A DNA stretch of 64,000 bases from Firm-04 sp946413695. Lineage in GTDB: Bacteria > Bacillota > Clostridia > Oscillospirales > Ruminococcaceae. This document shows positions 16,092 through 24,209 of this stretch, one piece after another. Positions within the stretch are counted from its first letter, which is position 1. Every line of letters begins with the position of its first letter. The notes beneath the pieces are model-generated. The model made no database searches and had not been told where the DNA came from. It saw only the letters and a program-made list of their open reading frames with translations. A program made the translations under genes and the position numbers. The stretch is taken from positions 1-64,000 of the forward strand of contig CAMKLV010000003.1 in assembly GCA_946413695.1 (NCBI GenBank). The letters run 5' to 3'.

Positions 16092-17780
16092 ATGACACTT
16101 AGTACCCTCATGCTGGTTGCGGAGCTGAATCCGCCGCTTGCCGTTCTGCTGATTATCGTTGCGCTGGTTGCCGGTGCAGCTGCGGGCTTTTTCATCGGCT
16201 CCTCTCGTGCAAAGCAGGATGTCGATGCACAGGTCGAAAGGGCTGAAAGCCGCGGTATTGCAAAAGGTATTGAACAGCGCAAGCGTGATGCGGAAGCGGC
16301 GATCGGCAGTGCGGAAAAGGAAGCGGAGCGTATCCGCAGTACGGCTGCCAAAGAAGCGGAGGATCGCAAAAAGGCTGCTCTTGTTGAGGCGAAGGATGAG
16401 ATTTTCAAACTGCGCACCGATGCAGAAAAGGAAATCAAGGACCGCCGCAACGATATGAGCAGACAGGAACGCAGAATCCAGCAAAAGGAAGAGAATCTCG
16501 ACAAGAAAACAGAGCATTTTGAACGCAAGGAGGAGCAGCTCCAGAACAAGATCCATCAGGCTGAGGAGCGCCTTGCGGAGGCTGAGCAGATCAAGAAGGC
16601 GGGTTCCGAGGAGATCGAACGGCTCAAGAGAAGCGAAATCGACATGCTCGAGCGCATCTCTGAGTTCACCAAGGAGCAGGCGAAGGATTATCTGCTTGAG
16701 CAGCTCGACCAGAATCTCGTGCATGAAAAGGCAGTCAAGATCGCTGCCTATGACCAGCAGATCAAGACAACCTGCGAGGACATTGCAAGAAGCCACATCT
16801 CGATGGCAATCGCAAAGTGCGCCGCGGAGCAGGTTTCCGAGGTTGCCGTTTCGGTTGTGCCGCTGCCCAATGACGAAATGAAGGGCAGAATCATCGGACG
16901 CGAGGGCAGAAACATCCGCTCGATCGAGTCCCTGACCGGCGTTGATCTCATCATCGACGATACGCCGGAGGCCATCACCCTTTCGTGCTTCGATCCGGTG
17001 CGCCGTGAGGTCGCCAGAATCGCACTCGAAAAGCTCATCGTGGACGGCAGAATCCATCCGGCGAGCATTGAGGAAAAGGTCGATAAGGCACGCAGAGAAG
17101 TCGAAAAGCGCATCAAGCAGGAGGGCGAACGCGCCGTCCTCGAGACCAATGTCCACGGACTCAATCCGGAGCTGATCCGTCTGCTCGGCAGACTGACCTT
17201 CCGCACGAGTTACCGTCAGAACGTCCTCAACCACAGCATCGAGGTCGCAACGCTTTCGGGCATCCTTGCCTCGGAGCTCGGTGTCGATGCCAATATGGCA
17301 AGACGCGCAGGTCTGCTGCATGATATCGGTAAGGCACTGACCGCCGAGATCGAAGGCTCGCACGTCGCAATCGGTGTGGATGTCTGCCGCAAGTACAAGG
17401 AGCCGGCAGAGGTCATTCACGCTGTTGAAGCGCACCACAATGATGTGGAGCCGCGCACCGCAATCGCATGTATCGTGCAGGCTGCGGACGCAATCTCCGC
17501 TGCAAGACCGGGCGCGCGCAGCGAAAATCTGGAAAGCTACATCAAGCGTCTCCAGAAGCTCGAGGAAATCTGCATGTCCTATGAGGGCGTGGAGAAGTGC
17601 TATGCCATGCAGGCAGGCCGTGAGGTCCGCATCATGGTCAAGCCTGAGGTTATCGACGATGAGCGCATGGTGCTCGTTGCAAGAGAGATCGCACAGCAGA
17701 TCGAGAATGACATGGAATATCCCGGTCAGATCAAGGTCAATCTCATTCGTGAGAGCCGCGCGGTCGATGTCGCAAAATAA
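16092..17780 (+). CDS. rny: Ribonuclease Y
   Basis: A 562-residue membrane-anchored endoribonuclease that starts bulk mRNA decay in many Firmicutes. Features in order: N-terminal membrane helix (LAVLLIIVALVAGAAAGFFIG), a long charged coiled coil (about 45-230), a KH domain with RIIGREGRNIRSIESLTGVD, and an HD domain with LLHDIGKAL and EAHHNDVEP, the metal-binding His/Asp pairs. It ends in the family pattern GQIKVNLIRESRAVDVAK. TTAGGAGGAAAG lies directly upstream of the ATG. The unusually long leader may allow self-control by RNase Y cleavage. Confidence 0.96.
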   Translation: MTLSTLMLVAELNPPLAVLLIIVALVAGAAAGFFIGSSRAKQDVDAQVERAESRGIAKGIEQRKRDAEAAIGSAEKEAERIRSTAAKEAEDRKKAALVEAKDEIFKLRTDAEKEIKDRRNDMSRQERRIQQKEENLDKKTEHFERKEEQLQNKIHQAEERLAEAEQIKKAGSEEIERLKRSEIDMLERISEFTKEQAKDYLLEQLDQNLVHEKAVKIAAYDQQIKTTCEDIARSHISMAIAKCAAEQVSEVAVSVVPLPNDEMKGRIIGREGRNIRSIESLTGVDLIIDDTPEAITLSCFDPVRREVARIALEKLIVDGRIHPASIEEKVDKARREVEKRIKQEGERAVLETNVHGLNPELIRLLGRLTFRTSYRQNVLNHSIEVATLSGILASELGVDANMARRAGLLHDIGKALTAEIEGSHVAIGVDVCRKYKEPAEVIHAVEAHHNDVEPRTAIACIVQAADAISAARPGARSENLESYIKRLQKLEEICMSYEGVEKCYAMQAGREVRIMVKPEVIDDERMVLVAREIAQQIENDMEYPGQIKVNLIRESRAVDVAK

Positions 17781-17794
17781 ACACAGTCAAATTC

Positions 17795-17827
17795 AATGCG
17801 CATGATTCCCCAAGAGTCATGCGCATT
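17795..17827 (+). other. Intercistronic hairpin downstream of rny
   Basis: A perfect 11-bp stem (AATGCGCATGA / TCATGCGCATT) with an 11-nt loop and no T-run. It lies between rny and the next gene and is more likely an mRNA stabiliser, processing site or partial terminator than a full stop. Confidence 0.55.
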
Positions 17828-17845
17828 GCTGCAGAGAGTGATATT

Positions 17846-19552
17846 ATGGCTAAAACAATCTTTGGAACTTCCGAAAAATCGAACTTTATCCTCAATATGG
17901 ATCTGGATAAATACCGGCATGCCTGCGGCAAGCTGATGCTGATTCTGCTCTGGGCGGTCGGAATCTCGCAGGGCATCAATCAGCTGACCTATTCCGCGAA
18001 CAGCAGTCTTGCGGATATGGTCGAGGCGGGCGGCGGCGGTATGGTCTTTGCGCTGCTGATGATCATGCTGCGCACGGTTGCGATCATTTTCTCCGTTGCG
18101 GGCGTGTTCGCGATCATCACGGTTGTGATCGGTCTGATGCGCAAGCAGGTGACGAAATCCGCGGCGGTGCCTTATATCCTGCTCGCGGCGATGCTCGGCT
18201 GGGCGGCGGTCTCGCTGTTCCATTCCTATGACTACAAGACCTCGTTCTTCGGGCAGGACGGCAGAGACGAGGGATGGCTCGCGCTGCTGATTTATGCCGC
18301 GCTGTTCTACCTCGGCACGATGCTCCGCCGGAAAGGCGATAGGGAGTATTTCCTGCGCGGCATCCTGAATTTCGGTATCGTGCAGGGTGTCTGGGGATTC
18401 TTTCAGGCGCTCCCGATCATTGACTACATCGCGCCGGAAAAGGGTCTCAGCGCCTACCGCAACATTGACCCGCTGTCCTACTGGAATGTGCGTCTGCCGG
18501 CAGGTCTGACCGACAGCCCGATCACCTATGCGATGCTGCTGGCGATGCTCGCCGCGATTGCGATTCCGGCGGCGTTCCGCGCAGAGGAGAAATCCACGCG
18601 CATCCGTGCTGTGATCTGCGGCGGACTGGCAGTGCTGATGTCCTTCCGGACGCAGACAGTCGCCGGACTCATTGCCGGCTGCGGCGCAATTCTGCTGACG
18701 GTGATTCTGTTCGCTGTGATGCACAGACAGGCACAGGGCAAGGCGTTCGTGCTACCGCTGACGGTTGCCGCTGCGGCGGTCTGCGCTGTTGGCTGGAGCT
18801 ATGCGGCACCGGGCATCAACCATATGTACTATCACCCCGACAAGGCGGTGACGGAGGAGCCGGAGGCGGGACTGAGCTTCTCGGCGCGCGAGGATATTGA
18901 GAATGACATCATCCTGCCGAACGGATTTCAGATTCGGGACAGAAAGGGCGGCATGCATCCGGCGCTCTATGACGGCGGCATTGTCTGGGATGACGGCGGC
19001 TACCGTCTGAGCACAGCAGGTGCATATGCGGAGCAGCAGCTTGACGGCTTCAGCGCCTATGATGCAGCGGATGTTCTGCGCTACTGCCGTGAGCAGGGCT
19101 TCCGGGCGATCAAAATCGACCCGCTGCTCGGTGTCGGTCCGGATAACTTCTATTTCACGCAGCTGCGCACTTCCATGAATATCACCGCAAACGCGAATGC
19201 GGTCGATCGCCCCTATAACGATCTGATTTACATTGCGGCAACGCGCGGTGTGCCGTCTCTGCTGATGCATCTGGCACTGCTGATTCTGTGTCTGGTGCTG
19301 GCATGGAAACAGCGCAAGGTCCTGAAAAGCTGGACACTGCCGGCTGCCGGCGGTGCGGTGCTGCTCTATACGGCGGCTTCGATGACGGGCATCTCCGTGC
19401 TGACCGTCGCGCCGATGTTCTGGTGCCTGCTCGGCATGCTCGCCGCAGAGCCGATTGCGGAACCGGTCAAGGCGGCAAAGCAGGAGAAACCGGCTGCAAA
19501 GGCTGAGACAAAGGAACCGGCAAAGCAGAAATCCGGAAAGAAAAAGAAATAA
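17846..19552 (+). CDS. O-antigen ligase/polymerase-like polytopic membrane protein
   Basis: A 568-residue protein with about ten hydrophobic helices and a large extracytoplasmic loop (about residues 330-440). The loop ends with GVGPDNFYFTQL and then PYNDLIYIAATRGVPSLLMHL, which corresponds to the conserved block of the Wzy/WaaL O-antigen ligase superfamily. Such proteins polymerise or transfer surface glycans from lipid carriers. The C-terminus is an Ala/Lys/Glu-rich cytosolic tail ending in four lysines. The start at 17846 is preferred over 17819, which lies inside the upstream hairpin. A strong terminator follows at 19560. No other glycan genes adjoin it, so its substrate is unknown. Confidence 0.8.
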   Translation: MAKTIFGTSEKSNFILNMDLDKYRHACGKLMLILLWAVGISQGINQLTYSANSSLADMVEAGGGGMVFALLMIMLRTVAIIFSVAGVFAIITVVIGLMRKQVTKSAAVPYILLAAMLGWAAVSLFHSYDYKTSFFGQDGRDEGWLALLIYAALFYLGTMLRRKGDREYFLRGILNFGIVQGVWGFFQALPIIDYIAPEKGLSAYRNIDPLSYWNVRLPAGLTDSPITYAMLLAMLAAIAIPAAFRAEEKSTRIRAVICGGLAVLMSFRTQTVAGLIAGCGAILLTVILFAVMHRQAQGKAFVLPLTVAAAAVCAVGWSYAAPGINHMYYHPDKAVTEEPEAGLSFSAREDIENDIILPNGFQIRDRKGGMHPALYDGGIVWDDGGYRLSTAGAYAEQQLDGFSAYDAADVLRYCREQGFRAIKIDPLLGVGPDNFYFTQLRTSMNITANANAVDRPYNDLIYIAATRGVPSLLMHLALLILCLVLAWKQRKVLKSWTLPAAGGAVLLYTAASMTGISVLTVAPMFWCLLGMLAAEPIAEPVKAAKQEKPAAKAETKEPAKQKSGKKKK

Positions 19553-19559
19553 CAAAAGG

Positions 19560-19606
19560 CGCTGCAGCGTTCCGATCAGATAATCGGGATGCTGCGGCGT
19601 TTTTAT
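19560..19606 (+). terminator. Rho-independent terminator after the O-antigen-ligase-like gene
   Basis: An extended stem (CGCTGCAGCGTTCCGAT against ATCGGGATGCTGCGGCG, few mismatches) followed by TTTTTAT. The 160 bp beyond it show no gene. Confidence 0.88.
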
Positions 19607-19767
19607 CGGGCAGCAAAGATAAGCATGTATCCGCCTGTCTCTCTGCGCGGTGACCTTTTTTCGCCTGTTCCATTGCATTTTGCATGCTATATGGTATAAC
19701 CGCGCTGCGCATGACACTGATTTCATGCCAAAGAAGCGAAAAGTCAGAATTATTCTTTCTTCTCCCA

Positions 19768-19796
19768 TTGCACTTTCCGTAATTTTATGGTATAAT
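19768..19796 (+). promoter_or_regulatory. Promoter of ruvC
   Basis: TTGCAC (19768-19773), 17-bp spacer, TATAAT (19791-19796), 33 bp ahead of the ruvC ATG. Confidence 0.8.
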
Positions 19797-19828
19797 AGAA
19801 TGGACTACATATGGGAGGATGAAAATGC

Positions 19829-20308
19829 ATGCGGATTCTCGGGATTGATCCGGGCTATGCGACTGTCGGGTTCGGCATTGTCGATTATCAGGGCATGGAC
19901 TTCCGCACAGTGGAGTTCGGCGCGATCCTGACACCGGCGCATACCGATTTCAACGGCAGACTGATGCAGATCTATGATGACATGGATTTTCTGCTCTCCC
20001 GATATCAGCCGCAGGTCATGGCGGTGGAAAAGCTCTATTTCAACACGAACAAGACAACCGGCATCATGGTTGCCGAGGCACGCGGCGTGATTCTGCTCGC
20101 GTGCGCAAAGCATCAGATTCCTGTTGCGGAATATACGCCGCTGCAGGTCAAATCCGCGGTTGTCGGATACGGCAAGGCGGAAAAGCAGCAGGTCATGGAT
20201 ATGACGCGCCGGATCCTGCATCTGAGCGAGGTGCCGAAGCCCGATGATGCCGCCGATGCGCTTGCGCTGGCAATCTGCCACGGACACTGCGCTAAACCCG
20301 ATTACTAA
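19829..20308 (+). CDS. ruvC: Holliday junction endonuclease RuvC
   Basis: A 159-residue resolvase that cuts four-way junctions symmetrically. The acidic active site is intact: MRILGIDPGYATVGFG (first Asp), MAVEKLYF (Glu), and PDDAADALALAICH (paired Asp residues). YNTNKTT-like FNTNKTTGIMVAEARG is the family's DNA-contact region. GGAGG lies 10 nt before the ATG. It is followed 18 nt later by ruvA. Confidence 0.96.
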   Translation: MRILGIDPGYATVGFGIVDYQGMDFRTVEFGAILTPAHTDFNGRLMQIYDDMDFLLSRYQPQVMAVEKLYFNTNKTTGIMVAEARGVILLACAKHQIPVAEYTPLQVKSAVVGYGKAEKQQVMDMTRRILHLSEVPKPDDAADALALAICHGHCAKPDY

Positions 20309-20326
20309 TCAAAACGGAGATGTATC

Positions 20327-20929
20327 ATGATAGATCATATTCGCGGGGCGGTGACCTATAAGGAGCCGAACCTCGTTGTCATTGAATGTGGCGGCGTCGG
20401 ATATGCCTGCCGGACGAGCATGCAGACTGCGGCGTCTGTCGGTGCTGTCGGGGAGGAGGCGCTGCTCTATACGCGCCTGACCGTCCGCGAGGACGAGATC
20501 GCGCTCTACGGCTTTTCGGAGCGCAGTGAGCGCGGCTGCTTTGATCAGCTGACCAGTGTCTCCGGTGTCGGACCGAAGGCGGCGCTTGCAATTCTCTCTG
20601 ATTTTACCCCTGACCGCTTCGCACTTGCCGTTGCGGCAGGTGACTATAAGCAGTTTACCAAGACCAAGGGCATCGGTGCGAAGACCGCACAGCGCATTGT
20701 GCTGGAGCTCAAGGATAAGGTCGCGAAATCCGTGCAGAGCGCAGGACTTCCGGCTGCCCCGATGACTGTCGGCAGCGGCAATCTCGAGGAGGCAATGAGC
20801 GCACTGCAGGTGCTCGGCTATTCGCAGGGCGAGGTCGCGGGTGTGCTTGCATCGCTCGATCCGGCGCTGTCCTCCTCGGAGCTGATCCGGCTTTCGCTGC
20901 TGCAGCTCGGCAAAAATATGTTCAAATAA
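20327..20929 (+). CDS. ruvA: Holliday junction DNA helicase subunit RuvA
   Basis: A 200-residue junction-binding protein that loads RuvB for branch migration. The N-terminal OB-fold (MIDHIRGAVTYKEPNLVVIE, then VREDEIALYGF), the tandem helix-hairpin-helix motifs (LTSVSGVGPKAALAIL and FTKTKGIGAKTAQRIVLELKD) and a C-terminal RuvB-contact domain (about 150-200, EAMSALQVLGYSQGEV) are present. In many bacteria ruvB follows at once; here the block 20956-24848 separates them. Confidence 0.96.
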   Translation: MIDHIRGAVTYKEPNLVVIECGGVGYACRTSMQTAASVGAVGEEALLYTRLTVREDEIALYGFSERSERGCFDQLTSVSGVGPKAALAILSDFTPDRFALAVAAGDYKQFTKTKGIGAKTAQRIVLELKDKVAKSVQSAGLPAAPMTVGSGNLEEAMSALQVLGYSQGEVAGVLASLDPALSSSELIRLSLLQLGKNMFK

Positions 20930-20955
20930 ACTTTTGAACCGACAGGCGTGAGATC

Positions 20956-21123
20956 ATGACAGGCATTACAAAAGCAATCCTTACAGCATCGGAAAGACAA
21001 GGGGATTCGCCGGAAACCGCGCAGATTGTTGTCTCACGGATAAACGGCTGCTGGAAAGTTGACCCGTTTACTCCGATGATGCTGGTTCCGACAGTCCATG
21101 ATCCGGATGAACAAACAACATAA
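20956..21123 (+). CDS. Small open reading frame, possible lipoprotein remnant
   Basis: A 55-residue frame beginning MTGITKAILTASERQG and containing IVVSRINGCWKVDPFTPMM. The last part resembles the C-terminal strand of the neighbouring lipoproteins, which carry GEWRVDLG and GSWKIDLC in the same setting, so it may be a decayed copy. The ribosome binding site is weak (GGCGTGAG). No signal peptide. It may equally be non-coding. Confidence 0.35.
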   Translation: MTGITKAILTASERQGDSPETAQIVVSRINGCWKVDPFTPMMLVPTVHDPDEQTT

Positions 21124-21157
21124 TATAAATATATAACAATGCAGGAGGTTACTGAGA

Positions 21158-22345
21158 ATGAGACGAAACAAGAAAACAGGTGCCGTCATCCTGACGGCGA
21201 TGCTCGGCGCGGGGATGCTCTCCGGCTGCGGCAGCGCACAGATTCAGGCAGCCGATACCAGAAGAATGGTTGAGGTGCTCGGCACTGCGGCGGATACCGA
21301 TACACGCGGAGATCTCAACAGTGACGGCAAGCAGGATGTCACCGATGCACAGCTGCTCATGCGCTATTATGTCAGCAATTCGCTCTCGAACAATCCGCTG
21401 ACATGGGCGGAGCTGCTCGAGGATGCACCGGCGCAGGATCCGAAGGATGCGGACAAAAAGACGGTCGAAGCGCTGATGAAAAAGTTTCTTGATGCAACCG
21501 TCGCGGGCGATGCCGAGCAGGTATTCAAGCTCTCCGGCATGGGCGATCTGCTCCGGATGTCTTCCGGCACAACCAAGACTGATGCGGAGCTCCTCGAGGA
21601 TCCGAGTATTCAGATCAACAAGATCGACAGCTACACGATCGGCGAGGTGACGGAGGAACCGGAGAAACTCAAGGAATATCAGGATGCCTATGAGACTGCG
21701 ATGGTAAATGTCCGCAAGGCTTTCGGTGACACCGACGCATCTGCGCAGGAACTTCGCACAGCATATATGGCGGCGACCGTCCTGAAACCGGTCACCAAGC
21801 TGTATTCCTGTCCTGTCACGACAACGCGGGACGGCAAGGAAAGCTCTGAGACCATCATGGTCGCCTGCGATGACAGGGGCGAGTGGCGCGTTGATCTCGG
21901 CGTGCAGACATCGCTGAACCGCTATAATGACAGATCGCGGAAGGCTTCGGCAAATTCGACTGCGAGCAAGCTCCAGAAGGCGCTGACCTCGGCAATCGTA
22001 GATTTCGATGAGATGGGCATGGACGTCAATGTGCTCGACGGCGACTATACATGGACCGGCGCTGAAGTCAAGACAGTGGGCGCGGTGTCATATGATGTCA
22101 AAAATATCACGAAGGAAAACGCCGCACTGATGCTGAAAGCCCAGCTGCTCAAATACTTTGACAAGGCGGGCGATCTGGTGAACATCAGCTTCCGTGTCAA
22201 GAACGGCAGCATCGTTGCTGCCGCCGCTGAGATGCATTTCAGCAGCGGCAATGTCATCGGTGTCTATCCGCAGATCGGCGATGTTCCGGCGGATATGACC
22301 GTCACCGAAGCGATGCTTAAGTCGGCGGGCCTTCACGGCGAATAA
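21158..22345 (+). CDS. Lipoprotein with a dockerin-like EF-hand
   Basis: A 395-residue lipoprotein with lipobox MLSGC near residue 24. Residues about 50-90 carry a single calcium-loop unit, RGDLNSDGKQDVTDAQLLMRYY, followed by NNPLTWAELLED. This matches the helix-plus-PLWAEF join of the dockerin proteins at 11943 and 12922, but only one of the two dockerin loops is present. The remainder (about 100-395) is an alpha/beta region without a recognised family, containing an internal unit ending in CDDRGEWRVDLG. AGGAGG lies upstream. It probably sits on the outer face of the membrane. Neighbouring lipoprotein 22417 shares the closing pattern. Confidence 0.78.
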   Translation: MRRNKKTGAVILTAMLGAGMLSGCGSAQIQAADTRRMVEVLGTAADTDTRGDLNSDGKQDVTDAQLLMRYYVSNSLSNNPLTWAELLEDAPAQDPKDADKKTVEALMKKFLDATVAGDAEQVFKLSGMGDLLRMSSGTTKTDAELLEDPSIQINKIDSYTIGEVTEEPEKLKEYQDAYETAMVNVRKAFGDTDASAQELRTAYMAATVLKPVTKLYSCPVTTTRDGKESSETIMVACDDRGEWRVDLGVQTSLNRYNDRSRKASANSTASKLQKALTSAIVDFDEMGMDVNVLDGDYTWTGAEVKTVGAVSYDVKNITKENAALMLKAQLLKYFDKAGDLVNISFRVKNGSIVAAAAEMHFSSGNVIGVYPQIGDVPADMTVTEAMLKSAGLHGE

Positions 22346-22416
22346 ATCATAGAAAACAGCCATACAGAGAAAAATCAGAGGTGTGAGACATACTGCAATG
22401 AAAAGGAGAAACCAGT

Positions 22417-23124
22417 ATGAATCACGCAAAAGCAATGATGTGCAGTCTTGCGGCGATGCTGCTTTGTGCAGGGATGCTCGCAGGCTGCGGAAACAAGACA
22501 CAGACGGAAACCGGAGCAGAGGCTTCTGTTTCCGTAGCGGATGCGGCGCCGGAAAAAGCCGCAGAAACACAGGAACCGGCAACAGAGGCACAAAACGAAG
22601 CGCCCGATCATCTTGAGGCGGCGAGGGCAGTTCTCGCCGGATTTCTGGAGGGATGCCTCAGCCATGACGTTGCGGCGGTCGATGCGGCTGCGGATTACCG
22701 CGGCATGCTCTCGGCGTTCAGCGGAGAGACCTTTACCGATGAGGAATGGCAGACTGAGGCAGCTGACTGGCTCTTTGATGCGTTCGACAGCTATGAAATC
22801 GGCACGGGCAGCAGCTCGGCGGAGGAGCTTGAGACGTATAATACGGGCATGCGTCAGGTTTTGACAGAACTGGAGGAGCACCCCGATCCGGACGATGACG
22901 AGGAGACACTGCGCTGCATTGCCTACCTCAAAGATACGTTCCGGGAGGCGGAGGGGTTCTGCTCGTTCCCCGTGACACTCAGCTCGGAGGACGGCGCGCA
23001 GACCGATACGCTGAAACTGGTGCAGACAGAAGGCAGCTGGAAAATTGACCTCTGCGAGGGCGTTGTCAAGCGGATTGCGATGAACCGCATGTACCGCGAG
23101 AACAGCGAAGAAGCGGAGGAATAA
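22417..23124 (+). CDS. Lipoprotein of unknown function
   Basis: A 235-residue lipoprotein: signal helix, lipobox MLAGC, an Ala/Glu/Thr-rich linker (about 25-65), then a compact domain of about 165 residues with EEWQTEAADWLFDAFDSYEIG and a terminal unit TLKLVQTEGSWKIDLC. The last pattern (a strand before Trp-Lys-Ile-Asp-Leu) is also present in the 21158 lipoprotein and suggests an NTF2-like or DUF4878-like shape, though this is not certain. RBS AAAGGAG. It lies inside the segment that splits ruvA from ruvB. Confidence 0.72.
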   Translation: MNHAKAMMCSLAAMLLCAGMLAGCGNKTQTETGAEASVSVADAAPEKAAETQEPATEAQNEAPDHLEAARAVLAGFLEGCLSHDVAAVDAAADYRGMLSAFSGETFTDEEWQTEAADWLFDAFDSYEIGTGSSSAEELETYNTGMRQVLTELEEHPDPDDDEETLRCIAYLKDTFREAEGFCSFPVTLSSEDGAQTDTLKLVQTEGSWKIDLCEGVVKRIAMNRMYRENSEEAEE

Positions 23125-23229
23125 ACCGCAGATGCGGTCAGGACTTCACACGGAATCTTACAGCGGCAGACAGAATTGCCGCAAATACGGTACCATTCAG
23201 AATATACTGAAATCAGGGAGGATCTGGCT

Positions 23230-23955
23230 ATGAATCTTGACGAATTACTGAAAGAAGCGATCACGAAACCGGAAAAGCGTTCGCTGTTTCTGCAAATGCT
23301 CATCAAGAGCGATGTCTATGTCATCTGCAAAAAGCCTGTCAAGCAGGATGAAATCAACGGCGGTGTCTCGATGGAGCTGGTCACAACCCAGAATCCGGAC
23401 GGCGATATCTTCATCCCGTTCTTCACGAGCTACCGTTCCCTGCAGCAGTTCGCAAAGCGATATGTCAACTGCTACCGCCTGAACTGTCTGCGCCTGTTTG
23501 ACCTGATCCAGTCGGCAAATGCCGTGCTGAACCCCAATTCCTACGGCAAGGAATTCTCCTCGCAGGAGATCAAGAGCATCCTGATGGTTGCGCGGAACCT
23601 CAACATTCCGGCGATCTCGATGAAGGAGGAGGAAACCATCGAATACCGCCGCAGCCAGAAGGATCTCGATCATCTGATCCGGCCGCTGACGCGCTATCTT
23701 GCAAGACAGGCGAATGTCGATGCCTGCTATCTTGTCGAGATGATCCGCGGCTGCGAGCGCCCGCAGACACTGTTTGTATTTGATATGAGCGGCAACACGC
23801 GCAAGCTGTTCTTCCCGCTCTCCAAATATATGCAGACTTACACCAAGACCGGCGATTCGCTCGTGTTTATCAGTCTGGAGGAGCCCGCCGCGAAAAAAGC
23901 CATCAAGGGAATTGATCCCTTCTATATCCGCAAAAAGCGCTTCTTTGAGCGCTGA
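23230..23955 (+). CDS. SseB family protein
   Basis: A 241-residue soluble protein with the SseB N-terminal domain pattern: LFLQMLIKSDVYVICKK, then DIFIPFFTSYRSLQQFAKR and LRLFDLIQSANAVLNPNSYGKEF. The C-terminal half (about 150-241) resembles the SseB C-terminal domain, with CYLVEMIRGCERPQTLFVFDM. SseB-type domains are widespread in Gram-positive bacteria and their role is unclear. GGGAGGATC precedes the ATG at 23230. A second SseB-like gene is at 51667. Confidence 0.82.
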   Translation: MNLDELLKEAITKPEKRSLFLQMLIKSDVYVICKKPVKQDEINGGVSMELVTTQNPDGDIFIPFFTSYRSLQQFAKRYVNCYRLNCLRLFDLIQSANAVLNPNSYGKEFSSQEIKSILMVARNLNIPAISMKEEETIEYRRSQKDLDHLIRPLTRYLARQANVDACYLVEMIRGCERPQTLFVFDMSGNTRKLFFPLSKYMQTYTKTGDSLVFISLEEPAAKKAIKGIDPFYIRKKRFFER

Positions 23956-23975
23956 ACCCGAAAGGAGCTGACAGC

Positions 23976-24167
23976 ATGCCGCCGAAATCCAAACCGGCAT
24001 CCTCGCACAGTGCAGCGGCAGCGCAGGCAAAGAATTCTGCGCACAAGCCCGCTGAGACAACTGCTGAAAAGGCAGCCGCCGCTGTCAATGCCGCTGCAGA
24101 TGCTGCGAAACATGCAGCCGCAGCCGCAAAGGCTGCAAAAAAGGACGAATCCCACAAAGCGGAATGA
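23976..24167 (+). CDS. Small Ala/Lys/His-rich protein
   Basis: A 63-residue protein with a good RBS (AAAGGAG, 8 nt from the ATG). Composition is dominated by Ala and Lys: PPKSKPASSHSAAAA, KPAETTAEKAAAAVNAAAD, AAAAAKAAKKDESHKAE. It predicts one long amphipathic helix, like histone-H1-like tails or small DNA- or wall-binding peptides. The start MPPKSKPASSHS echoes MPPSHKPSSSHS of the next gene, which hints at a common origin or shared localisation. No family was recognised. Confidence 0.7.
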   Translation: MPPKSKPASSHSAAAAQAKNSAHKPAETTAEKAAAAVNAAADAAKHAAAAAKAAKKDESHKAE

Positions 24168-24209
24168 TCCGCACCCGACATCCGTTGTCTGACCTGAAAG
24201 GAGTATCAC

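Noticed and set aside
16074..17438. Long minus-strand open frame opposite rny
   Set aside because: It mirrors the coding frame of RNase Y, a known effect of GC-rich codon use; its product is Leu/Asp-rich without family features or RBS.
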